NCBI GenBank assembly: GCA_003176075.1
Contig: PSRN01000160.1
Coordinates: forward strand, 1 to 10,328
DNA length: 10,328 nt
DNA from: Bdellovibrio sp.
GTDB taxonomy: Bacteria; Bdellovibrionota; Bdellovibrionia; Bdellovibrionales; Bdellovibrionaceae
Direction: 5' to 3'
The notes under the pieces were generated by a model that ran no database searches, was not told the DNA's origin, and saw only the letters and a list, made by a program, of their open reading frames with translations. Below, one piece after another: positions 1-5,764 of this stretch. The first letter of the stretch is position 1; every line of letters begins with the position of its first letter. Position numbers and translations under genes: made by a program.

Positions 1-871
1 AATCAAGAGTTTCAGGGACCAGATCGCGGAGGCGGGTATTGTTCGGAACCCGTGATAAAAAGCGTTCAAGCCGCAAGTGAGAATATTTCTTTGTCCATTC
101 CTTGCGATCCAAATACCGGCGTTCAGTCCAGCGCTTACGAAAGTCCGCCGGAATGGGATAAAGCTGACTGATTTTCTTTTCCAGATCAATCAAGTCACGC
201 GCCCTCTTGTCGGGGTTGTCGAGCTGGAGAGCTTTGAAAAAATCAGCGGCTAAGACCTGGTAGTCATCCGTGACGAGTTTGTTTTCGTAGTAGCTCTTCT
301 CCGGCAGGGTTCGCAGGTCCGCGACAATGCCGGCATCAAATTGTGCCGGGTTGTCGAGGTCGGCGTCGGTAAAGAAAGAAAGGATGGCTCCGTCCGCCGC
401 GTCGATGTGTTTTTGAGCATAGTCAGCGACCGCGGCTCCATCGGCCAGAGCTTGAATCTCTTTTGTCTTTTCGCTCACCATTTGGCGCTCCTCGGCGGCA
501 GACGCCTTTTCATTCATACAGGCGAGGTAAAAATCCTTGAGCGGTTTGGCGCGCGGCGTGTGAGGTTCGTACCCTTCCGTGAGCAGTCGGAAATACTTTT
601 TTTTGGCACAGAGAAGCCGCTCACGGGAATCATAAAAAGCGAAGATCCATTCCGACCGGTCAGCTGGCAGTTGAAAAGCGGCTTCGACTTTAGAGCAGAC
701 GTGCTTGTAGAAATCCTGACAGGGCGGAATGGATTCATCGACCTGAAAATTCCGGCTCAAGGGGACTGAGCAATCTTTGAGTAAAAGTTCCCAAGTGAGC
801 GGTGGTTTTGTATCTGCCATCGCCGTTATTGAATGCAAAAAAAGCCAAGTTAGGCCGCGTAATTTGCTCAT
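1..871 (-). CDS. M13 family (neprilysin/PepO-like) metallopeptidase, N-terminal part, runs off left edge
   Basis: Reading the minus strand from ATG at 871 gives 290 codons without a stop to the window edge. Residues 1-19 look like a signal peptide (short basic n-region MSKLRG, hydrophobic LTWLFLHSIT, AMA just before D20), so the enzyme is probably periplasmic or secreted. Residues 45-59 (DESIPPCQDFYKHVC) match the typical start of the M13 N-terminal domain (D-x-S-x-x-P-C-x-D-F-Y-x-x-x-C), followed by LKDFYLACMNEKA, which resembles the family's DFYxSCMDE segment. M13 enzymes are about 650-700 residues and cut short peptides with a zinc site HExxH/ExxxD. That part lies left of the window, so activity cannot be judged. 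Start choice: ATG 871 has no close ribosome site. GTG 892 is in frame, 4 nt after GAGGAG (897-902 complement), and is a good alternative adding MRCCNQR. The internal ATG at 820 would remove the signal peptide. Confidence 0.8.
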   Translation of the reverse strand, partial: MSKLRGLTWLFLHSITAMADTKPPLTWELLLKDCSVPLSRNFQVDESIPPCQDFYKHVCSKVEAAFQLPADRSEWIFAFYDSRERLLCAKKKYFRLLTEGYEPHTPRAKPLKDFYLACMNEKASAAEERQMVSEKTKEIQALADGAAVADYAQKHIDAADGAILSFFTDADLDNPAQFDAGIVADLRTLPEKSYYENKLVTDDYQVLAADFFKALQLDNPDKRARDLIDLEKKISQLYPIPADFRKRWTERRYLDRKEWTKKYSHLRLERFLSRVPNNTRLRDLVPETLD

Positions 872-978
872 TCTTTGATTGCAGCATCTCACTCAACTCC
901 TCGGCAACTTTTGCTTTTTTCGCCGCAAGACAGCGACCAGTGAGACGGTCGAGCAAGCCAACTAGGACTCTTTGCCCG

Positions 979-995
979 CGTCTCAGTCTGAGACG
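979..995. promoter_or_regulatory. 17-bp perfect palindrome in divergent promoter region (candidate operator)
   Basis: CGTCTCAG-T-CTGAGACG has perfect 8-bp arms around one central base. It lies between the divergently transcribed M13 peptidase and DUF2844 gene, with no run of T next to it, so an operator for a dimeric regulator is more likely than a terminator. A partial half-site (GAGACG, 942-947) lies about 35 bp to the left, inside a small 5-bp-arm inverted repeat (934-951). The regulator is unknown. The rest of the 872-1089 gap shows no credible gene. Confidence 0.35.
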
Positions 996-1045
996 TTTCA
1001 TTCTTTGATCTAGGGGGTCTTGTGCAAGCTCCTTTAAAATTGAAG

Positions 1046-1073
1046 AATAAAGAAACAACAGATTCGATTGCAA
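1046..1073 (-). promoter_or_regulatory. Possible sigma70-type promoter for the M13 peptidase
   Basis: On the minus strand TTGCAA (1068-1073; 4 of 6 to TTGACA) is followed after 16 bp by TTTATT (1046-1051; 4 of 6 to TATAAT). It would give a leader of roughly 150 nt before the peptidase start. Inspection only; moderate to weak match. Confidence 0.28.
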
Positions 1074-1089
1074 GACGAGGGGTGCGCCG

Positions 1090-1578
1090 ATGGTTCAAGC
1101 TATTTCTAGGTTGATCAGTTTCAGTTTCTTATTCGTATCCGTAACCATCGAGGCGCGTCTGGGCGAAAAGATCGTTCCCGACCCGGCGGCAAATTCCACA
1201 GCGGTGGCGCAGACAACAGCGGCGGCGCAGAACACAGCTGAGGCACAGAACAAAGCGGTGGCGCGCTACAGTGTGCATGAGAAAAAACTAAGTAGCACTG
1301 TTACTGTTAAGGAGTACGCTGGGACGGACGGCGTGGTTTTTGCGGTGTCCTGGCGGGGGTTGGCCCGTCCGGATCTCAGCGACCTTCTCGGCGATTATTA
1401 CAGTGAGTACTCAAATGCGGAAAAGGAGCAAAAAACGCAGCCACGCCGGCGAAGCGCCGCCTCTATCACGACCCCCCAGATTATTGTCAAGCATTTTGGC
1501 CATATGCGGGACATTCGCGGTCTCGCCTACATTAAGGACCGTATCCCTTCTTCAGTCCGCGTGGAGGAACTGGAGTAG
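1090..1578 (+). CDS. Exported DUF2844 family protein
   Basis: The product is 162 residues. Residues 1-22 form a hydrophobic signal-like segment (LISFSFLFVSVTIEA). The YSVHEKKLSSTVTVKEYAGTDGVVFAVSWRG-LARPDLSDLLGDYY region (about residues 60-100) and a C-terminal IIVKHFGHMRDIRGLAYI segment match my memory of DUF2844 proteins, which are exported, of unknown function, and typically read 'VREYVxxxGVVFAVxWxGPxxPDLxxLLG'. Between the signal and the domain is an alanine-rich linker of four degenerate hexapeptides (AANSTA, VAQTTA, AAQNTA, EAQNKA). The start is supported by GAGGGG at 1077-1082, 7 nt upstream of the ATG. In other bacteria DUF2844 genes often sit beside a DUF3443 gene; here the next gene is pstS, about 117 bp on. 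A GC-rich segment at about 1446-1461 inside the gene resembles a degenerate copy of the palindromic repeat found downstream. Confidence 0.78.
   Translation: MVQAISRLISFSFLFVSVTIEARLGEKIVPDPAANSTAVAQTTAAAQNTAEAQNKAVARYSVHEKKLSSTVTVKEYAGTDGVVFAVSWRGLARPDLSDLLGDYYSEYSNAEKEQKTQPRRRSAASITTPQIIVKHFGHMRDIRGLAYIKDRIPSSVRVEELE
1186..1257 (+). repeat. Four degenerate 18-bp in-frame tandem repeats
   Basis: Four 18-bp units encode AANSTA, VAQTTA, AAQNTA and EAQNKA (about residues 33-56 of the DUF2844 protein). Unit length is a multiple of three, so copy-number changes would keep the frame and only alter linker length. Confidence 0.65.
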
Positions 1579-1582
1579 GATT

Positions 1583-1606
1583 CCCGTGGCGGCTTCGCCG
1601 CCCACG
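1583..1606. repeat. GC-rich palindromic repeat, copy 1 (inverse of two copies upstream of hppA)
   Basis: The core GGCGGC-TTC-GCCGCC (1588-1602) is a perfect 6-bp-arm hairpin, extended outward to a CGTG/CACG stem with one bulged C. Bases 1583-1603 are the exact reverse complement (21 bp) of 9836-9856, and 1588-1606 the exact reverse complement (19 bp) of 9810-9828. It sits 4 bp after the DUF2844 stop. There is no following T-run, so a simple intrinsic terminator is not supported; it looks like a dispersed REP-like element. Confidence 0.6.
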
Positions 1607-1613
1607 CACGATC

Positions 1614-1631
1614 CTGACCTAATCCTGACAT
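1614..1631 (+). promoter_or_regulatory. Candidate Pho box upstream of pstS
   Basis: CTGACCT-AATC-CTGACAT is a 7-4-7 direct repeat with 11-bp period. This is the architecture of PhoB binding sites (two CTGTNAT-like units separated by 4 bp), and each unit keeps CTG and is close to consensus. It lies 64 bp before the chosen pstS start, where PhoB control of pst is expected. A weak -10-like TATGTT occurs at 1659-1664, further downstream than in classical Pho promoters, so the exact promoter geometry is uncertain. Confidence 0.42.
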
Positions 1632-1682
1632 CACATCAGTAGCCCCTCCTGAGCGGCCTATGTTAGCAAAGTTCATCCTGAT

Positions 1683-1690
1683 AGGAGGAG
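1683..1690 (+). promoter_or_regulatory. Strong ribosome binding site that fixes the pstS start
   Basis: AGGAGGAG, nearly complementary to the full anti-Shine-Dalgarno sequence, ends 5 nt before ATG 1696. The upstream in-frame ATG at 1660 has no comparable site, so translation from 1696 is preferred. Confidence 0.75.
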
Positions 1691-1695
1691 TTCTT

Positions 1696-2715
1696 ATGTC
1701 TCAAGTCTTGCACTTTTGCATTGTTTTTGGAGTTTGGGCGTCGCTGGCTTCAACGCAGGCCAGTGTTCTGGTCAACGGTGCTGGTTCAACCTTTGCCGAG
1801 CCTATTTATTCCAAGTGGTTTACCGAATATCAAAAGAATGAAAAAGGATTTAAGTTTAACTATCAGGGAACCGGCAGTGGCGCCGGCATTAAGCAGATGA
1901 TCGCGGGGACAGTGGATTTTGCCGGGACCGATGATCCGATGTCGAAAGAAGACATCGCTAAAACCGGACCGGTTATTCATGTGCCCATTGCCATGGGCGC
2001 GGTGGTGGTGAGTTACAATTTGGCTGGAGTGGAAAAACCCCTGCAGCTGACCGGCGAGGTCGTGGCTAAGATCTTTAATGGCCAGATCAAGAAGTGGTCT
2101 GACCCGGCCCTTGTGGCGTTGAACAATGGGGTGAAATTTCCGAATTCAGACATCATCGTGGTCACCCGCTCCGACAGCTCGGGCACCACGGCTGTTTTCT
2201 CCGATTACCTGGCCAAGGTGAGTCCCGCGTGGCAGGGGAAAAACGGCAAAACCGTGGAATGGTTTAAAGGAAGCGTGGGACAAAGAGGAAATACCGGGGT
2301 TGCGGGGTACATTCGCCAAACGCCAGGTGCTATCGGATATGTGGAGCTGGTCTACGCCAAGCAGACGGGGCTTCCCTTCGCGGCCATTCAAAACAAGAAG
2401 GGCCAAATGATCCTTGCTTCCGTGGAGTCGGTCTCAGAATCGGCCCAAGGTGTCACTGAAGAAATGGTCAAGAACGGTTTTAAGCTATCGCTGACCAACT
2501 CGCCACGCGACAACGCGTATCCCATTTCGGCCTTCACTTGGATGCTGGTCTATGAAACTCTGCCGAAGGGCAAAGGAGAAGGGGTGTTGAACTTTGCTAA
2601 ATGGGCCATCAAAGACGAAGCGCAGGCCATGGCGGCGAAAATCAACTATGCTTCAGTGCCAAAGCCCATTCGTGATGAAGTGGCAAAAGCGCTGGCCAAA
2701 GTGAAGCTTAAGTAA
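1696..2715 (+). CDS. pstS: Phosphate ABC transporter, periplasmic phosphate-binding protein PstS
   Basis: The product is 339 residues from the ATG behind the strong ribosome site; an in-frame ATG at 1660 would add 12 residues. Residues 1-22 are a signal peptide with likely cleavage after STQA. There is no lipobox, so a soluble periplasmic protein is expected. Family motifs appear in order: VNGAGSTFAEPIYSKWF (26-42), YQGTGSGAGIKQMIAGTVDFAGTDDPM with the phosphate-contacting GSGAG and TDDP, VTRSDSSGTTAVFSDYL, and GNTGVAGYI-x-x-TPGAIGYVE. The SGT and AGST segments are the usual phosphate-oxygen ligands in PstS. It delivers phosphate to PstC/PstA and is the first gene of a four-gene operon in canonical order. 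The length is normal and no defect is seen. A candidate Pho box lies upstream, implying induction by phosphate starvation. Confidence 0.95.
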   Translation: MSQVLHFCIVFGVWASLASTQASVLVNGAGSTFAEPIYSKWFTEYQKNEKGFKFNYQGTGSGAGIKQMIAGTVDFAGTDDPMSKEDIAKTGPVIHVPIAMGAVVVSYNLAGVEKPLQLTGEVVAKIFNGQIKKWSDPALVALNNGVKFPNSDIIVVTRSDSSGTTAVFSDYLAKVSPAWQGKNGKTVEWFKGSVGQRGNTGVAGYIRQTPGAIGYVELVYAKQTGLPFAAIQNKKGQMILASVESVSESAQGVTEEMVKNGFKLSLTNSPRDNAYPISAFTWMLVYETLPKGKGEGVLNFAKWAIKDEAQAMAAKINYASVPKPIRDEVAKALAKVKLK

Positions 2716-2790
2716 AGGAAGGCTTGGTACCACATAGATCCCCGTGGAGATGGTTCCCCGATGATGTTTTTGCAAGGAAGGTTTCTTCCA

Positions 2791-3720
2791 GTGGCTGTCC
2801 AGAAAAAGAGCGAGGTCAGAAGCTCTGATCTCGCGTTCTTGATGGCCCTGAGAGGGCTTGCTTTGATTTTGATTCTTGGTTTTACCTCCATTGTTTTTTT
2901 TCTCTATTTCCAATCACGACCTTTGATCGCGCAGGAGGGGCTCTCGTTCTTCTGGGGCCGCGAATGGTCTCCGGCGGACAATCGTTTCGGTGCGCTTCCT
3001 TTTATTTATGGCACTTTGGTGACTTCGGCCTTGGCTTTGTTACTGGCCTCGCCAGTGGCGGTGGGGTCGGCTCTCTTTCTCACCGTTTTGGCGCCCCATT
3101 GGCTGCGGCGTCCGACGGCGTTCTTGATCGAGATGCTTGCCGCCATTCCCAGCGTTGTTTACGGTCTGTGGGGCATCTTTATGATTGTCCCCCTGGTCCG
3201 CACCTTTCAGGTCGATTTGCAAAACGTGGTGGGTGATGTTCCGCTCTTTTCCGGCCCTCCCTTGGGAGTTGGTTTTTTGGCCGCCGGCTTGATTTTGGCG
3301 ATCATGATCCTTCCCACCATTGCGTCGGTATGCCGGGAGGTCTTTGGCGCGGTTCCAACGGTGAATTTTGAGGCGGCGCTGACGCTCGGGGCGACACGCT
3401 GGGAAGCTTTGCGGATGGCCGTTTTACGGGCCTCCGTTCCAGGGATTTTGACGGCGGTGACCTTGGGCCTCGGCCGCGCCTTGGGAGAGACCATGGCTGT
3501 CACTATGCTGGTGGGCAACCGCGCCGTGATTTCCCCCTCTCTCAATTCGGTGGGGGCCACCATGGCCAGCATCATTGCCAACGAATACCCTGAGGCGGCG
3601 AGTGACCTTCACTTGTCCGCCCTCACCGCGGTGGGGCTCGCGCTTTTTGTGATTTCACTCCTGGTCAATCTGGGGGCCCGGTGGATTGGCACGTTTTATC
3701 GCCGCAAGATGGGGTTTTAG
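2791..3720 (+). CDS. pstC: Phosphate ABC transporter permease PstC
   Basis: About 309 residues from GTG 2791, which follows AAGGAAGG (2774-2781) by 9 nt. An ATG at 2761 in the same frame would add MMFLQGRFLP but has only a weak GGAG 11 nt upstream, so either is possible. Six hydrophobic segments are visible, the first at about residues 17-40. The periplasmic FFWGREWSPADNRFGALPFIYGTL region is typical of PstC. The cytoplasmic coupling (EAA) loop reads EAALTLGATRWEALRMAVLRA, followed by GLGRALGETMAVTMLVGN, a hallmark of phosphate permeases. It pairs with PstA to form the inner-membrane channel. The gap from pstS is about 75 bp and the gap to pstA is one base, so co-transcription is expected. 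Confidence 0.93.
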   Translation: MAVQKKSEVRSSDLAFLMALRGLALILILGFTSIVFFLYFQSRPLIAQEGLSFFWGREWSPADNRFGALPFIYGTLVTSALALLLASPVAVGSALFLTVLAPHWLRRPTAFLIEMLAAIPSVVYGLWGIFMIVPLVRTFQVDLQNVVGDVPLFSGPPLGVGFLAAGLILAIMILPTIASVCREVFGAVPTVNFEAALTLGATRWEALRMAVLRASVPGILTAVTLGLGRALGETMAVTMLVGNRAVISPSLNSVGATMASIIANEYPEAASDLHLSALTAVGLALFVISLLVNLGARWIGTFYRRKMGF

Positions 3721-3721
3721 A

Positions 3722-4600
3722 ATGGCTAGAGATCAGCTCCACCAGAGCCATTTTCGGCGGCGAAAATTAAAGAATCTCTGGATGCAATTTCTTATGACTT
3801 TGGCCACGGTGATCGCCATTGGACCTCTGCTGATGGTTTTCTTTCACATTGTGGCCCTCGGGCTTCCCAGTCTGAATTTCAGCTTTTTCACCGAGCTTCC
3901 GGCGCCGACCGGTGAAGTGGGCGGCGGCATGGGCAATGCCATACTTGGCAGTCTGGTGATGATCGCCATGGCCAGCCTGATTTGCATTCCGGTGGGCATC
4001 GGCGCCGGTGTCTTCCTGGCGGAGTTTCCCAGGGGTTCCATCCCGCGCACGTTGCGGCTGGTGATTGATCTGTTGGCGAGCCTTCCCAGCATTGTGGTGG
4101 GTCTATATGTGTATGCGGTTCTCGTGGTGCCGATGAAAAGCTTTTCCGCCTGGGCGGGGACTTGGGCCCTGGGAATCCTGATGGTTCCCATTGTGGTGAA
4201 GACCACCGAAGAGGTGCTTCGCCTTTTGCCCTTTCATTACCGCGAAGCGGGGCTGGCGCTAGGCTTGTCCCGGTGGCGGGTCATTTGTTCCATCGTTTTA
4301 CGGTCGAGGCGAAAAGCCATTTTGACGGGGATTTTTCTGGCCCTGGCGCGGATCGCCGGCGAGACCGCGCCGCTTTTGATCACGGCTTTTGGCAACCGCA
4401 ATTGGCCGAGCGGTTTGGGTGAACCCATGGCGTCCCTGCCGGTGCAGATCTACAATTACGCCATCAGCCCCTTTGAGGATTGGCACCGCCAGGCTTGGGC
4501 CGGGGCCTTCACTCTGGTGTCTCTTGTGTTTGCTCTCAATTTGATTTCACGGGCCCTGATGACATCGGGTGGAACTCGAGGGGGTGAACTTGGCGGGTGA
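3722..4600 (+). CDS. pstA: Phosphate ABC transporter permease PstA
   Basis: The product is 292 residues from ATG 3722, which begins one base after the pstC stop. The frame is also open upstream to ATG 3686, which would overlap pstC by 35 bp; 3722 is preferred because it gives normal family length. A basic start (HFRRRKLKNLW) precedes six hydrophobic segments. Typical PstA features are GGGMGNAILGSLVMI, the LLASLPSIVVGLYVY helix, the EAA coupling loop EAGLALGLSRWRVICSIVL and ARIAGETAPLLITAFGN. It is the partner of PstC in the inner membrane and is powered by PstB. The C-terminus GGTRGGELGG is glycine-rich because of a 13-bp duplication that also creates the overlap with pstB. No inactivating change is seen. 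Confidence 0.93.
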   Translation: MARDQLHQSHFRRRKLKNLWMQFLMTLATVIAIGPLLMVFFHIVALGLPSLNFSFFTELPAPTGEVGGGMGNAILGSLVMIAMASLICIPVGIGAGVFLAEFPRGSIPRTLRLVIDLLASLPSIVVGLYVYAVLVVPMKSFSAWAGTWALGILMVPIVVKTTEEVLRLLPFHYREAGLALGLSRWRVICSIVLRSRRKAILTGIFLALARIAGETAPLLITAFGNRNWPSGLGEPMASLPVQIYNYAISPFEDWHRQAWAGAFTLVSLVFALNLISRALMTSGGTRGGELGG

Positions 4601-4606
4601 ACTTGG
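4582..4606 (+). repeat. Tandem 12-bp duplication spanning the pstA stop / pstB start
   Basis: GGGTGAACTTGG occurs at 4582-4593 and again at 4595-4606, a period of 13 bp. In the first copy it is read as glycine-glutamate-leucine in the pstA frame. The second copy supplies the pstA stop TGA and the overlapping pstB start GTG. Confidence 0.7.
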
Positions 4607-5376
4607 GGGTCCAAATGGGGGGTGAAGAACTCAGCCTGGAAAAGGTGTCGGCCTTTTTTGGCAAAAAGGAAATCGTCAAATCGGTATCCTTTGATGTGGC
4701 AAATCGGGAAGTCATGGCCCTGATCGGTCCTTCGGGTTGCGGCAAGTCGACTCTTCTCCGCTGTATCAACCGGCTGCACGAAGAAACCCCGGGGGCTTGG
4801 GTCAGGGGGAGGATTCAGCTCAAGAATCTCGATATTTATGGACCCGCCGTTGATCCGGTGGAGATTCGCTCCCACATTGGCATGGTTTTTCAAAAACCCA
4901 ACCCTTTTCCGGGGTTTTCCATTTTTGAAAACGTCGTGGCGGGGCTGACCATTCGGGGCGTTCGCAAGCGTTCTTACCTCGCTGACGTCGCCGAACGATC
5001 GTTGCGGGCGGCGGCTCTTTGGGACGAGGTGAAGGACATCCTCAAAGCTCCGGGGCTCAGCCTTTCAGGGGGGCAGCAGCAACGCCTATGCATTGCCCGG
5101 GCGATCGCGGTCAATCCAAGCCTTTTGCTGATGGATGAGCCGACTTCCGCGCTCGATCCAATCTCCACCGCCAAAATCGAGGAGTTGCTCTTTGATTTGA
5201 AGAAAAATGTGACCATCCTTATCGTCACTCACAATTTGCAGCAGGCGGCCCGGATTTCCGATCAGGTGGCCTTCATGTATTTAGGTGATTTGGTGGAAGT
5301 TGGATCCACCGCGCAGATTTTCACCAAGCCCACCAATGTGCAGACAGAGAATTACATCACTGGTCGGTTCGGTTAG
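4597..5376 (+). CDS. pstB: Phosphate ABC transporter ATP-binding protein PstB
   Basis: The product is 259 residues from GTG 4597, which overlaps the pstA stop (GTGA). ATG 4615 (MGGEELSL) is an alternative after a GGGGG stretch. All ABC ATPase motifs are intact: Walker A GPSGCGKST (44-52), Q-loop VFQKPNPFP, signature LSGGQQQRLCIARA, Walker B LLLMDEPTSALDP and H-loop VTHN. 'RCINRL' after Walker A, 'KPNPFP-x-SI-x-ENV' and 'ISDQVAFMYLGDLVE' are specific for PstB rather than other importers. It drives phosphate import through PstCA by ATP hydrolysis at the cytoplasmic face. The last codon and stop (GGT TAG) form the TTAG target site of the MITE-like element, which begins at the next base, so the native 3' flank of the operon is interrupted. 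No phoU follows. Confidence 0.95.
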   Translation: MNLGVQMGGEELSLEKVSAFFGKKEIVKSVSFDVANREVMALIGPSGCGKSTLLRCINRLHEETPGAWVRGRIQLKNLDIYGPAVDPVEIRSHIGMVFQKPNPFPGFSIFENVVAGLTIRGVRKRSYLADVAERSLRAAALWDEVKDILKAPGLSLSGGQQQRLCIARAIAVNPSLLLMDEPTSALDPISTAKIEELLFDLKKNVTILIVTHNLQQAARISDQVAFMYLGDLVEVGSTAQIFTKPTNVQTENYITGRFG

Positions 5377-5621
5377 GGCGTGTTTTGAATTGGCCAACAG
5401 CGTTTAGTCAGCCGCGGCCACAGCATTAGCCGCAGCCACAGTTTCAGTCAGGGTCATCAGTTTTCACAAGAGGACAAACTTCAAGATCAACTTGGCGCTG
5501 TACTATACACTTTGAGCAGAAAAACTGGCGACCCGGACTGAGACTGTCGCTGCGGCTAATGCTGTGGCTGTGGCTGTGGCTGTGGCTGATCGAATGCGGC
5601 CAGCCAAAGCCAAAACACGCC
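5377..5621. mobile_element. 245-bp MITE-like non-coding element with terminal inverted repeats and TTAG target duplication
   Basis: The left end GGCGTGTTTTG (5377-5387) is the exact reverse complement of the right end CAAAACACGCC (5611-5621). Both ends are flanked by TTAG (5373-5376 and 5622-5625), a 4-bp duplication. The inverted arms continue imperfectly inward: a perfect 19-bp match pairs 5418-5436 with 5549-5567, about 17 of 20 positions match near the inner ends, and CAGTTTT (5458-5464) pairs with AAAACTG (5521-5527). This leaves a centre of about 56 bp and no open reading frame of note. YTAR-type 4-bp duplications are typical of IS5-family transposases, so mobilisation in trans by such an enzyme is inferred. 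If transcribed from the pst operon, the RNA could fold into a very long hairpin. Confidence 0.72.
5563..5586. repeat. Four tandem TGTGGC hexamers in the right arm of the element
   Basis: Four perfect TGTGGC copies lie in the right arm. The left arm has only one or two corresponding GCCACA-like units, so repeat expansion explains much of the length difference between the arms. Confidence 0.7.
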
Positions 5622-5700
5622 TTAGAATTACGGGATTTACTGAATGTCGGTCGAAGTACCGAACCCCTTCACGGTTTATGGTGGCAAGCCTTCAAGATAA

Positions 5701-5711
5701 GGCGTGTTTTG
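5701..5711 (+). repeat. Third copy of the element's terminal repeat (solo end)
   Basis: GGCGTGTTTTG recurs exactly, in the same orientation as the left end at 5377, followed by GGCC as in the neighbourhood of both other ends. No matching right end (CAAAACACGCC) was found further downstream in the window. It may be the remnant of a second element; the flanking ATAA does not give a visible target duplication. Confidence 0.5.
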
Positions 5712-5719
5712 GGCCGTTC

Positions 5720-5748
5720 TTGACTTACATTCTTATGTAAGTTACTCT
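5720..5748 (+). promoter_or_regulatory. Promoter and palindromic operator of the toxin-antitoxin operon
   Basis: A -35-like TTGACT (5720-5725) and a -10-like TACTCT (5743-5748; 3 of 6) are 17 bp apart. Between them, overlapping the -35, is a perfect inverted repeat ACTTACAT / ATGTAAGT (5723-5730 and 5735-5742, 4-bp centre). This is where the downstream HTH antitoxin would be expected to bind to repress its own operon. The ribosome site AGAGGAG (5753-5759) follows, 5 nt before the toxin ATG. Confidence 0.55.
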
Positions 5749-5764
5749 TATTAGAGGAGTGCAG

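Noticed and set aside
341..769. Plus-strand open frame of 142 codons
   Set aside because: It is antisense to the M13 peptidase, whose frame shows clear family motifs.
735..1073. Minus-strand open frame of 112 codons covering the region upstream of the M13 gene
   Set aside because: Its second half overlaps the signal peptide and start of the M13 peptidase in another frame, its first codon lies on the putative -35 element, and no family or ribosome site supports it. The segment around 880-1001 looks mildly protein-like, so a leader peptide is not fully excluded.
1585..1606. Intrinsic terminator for the DUF2844 gene
   Set aside because: The hairpin is strong but not followed by a T-run, and the same sequence recurs in a leader region in the opposite orientation; a dispersed repeat explains it better.
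5377..5621. CRISPR-like or tandem-repeat array
   Set aside because: The repeats are inverted arms plus a short hexamer run; there are no regularly spaced direct repeats with unique spacers.
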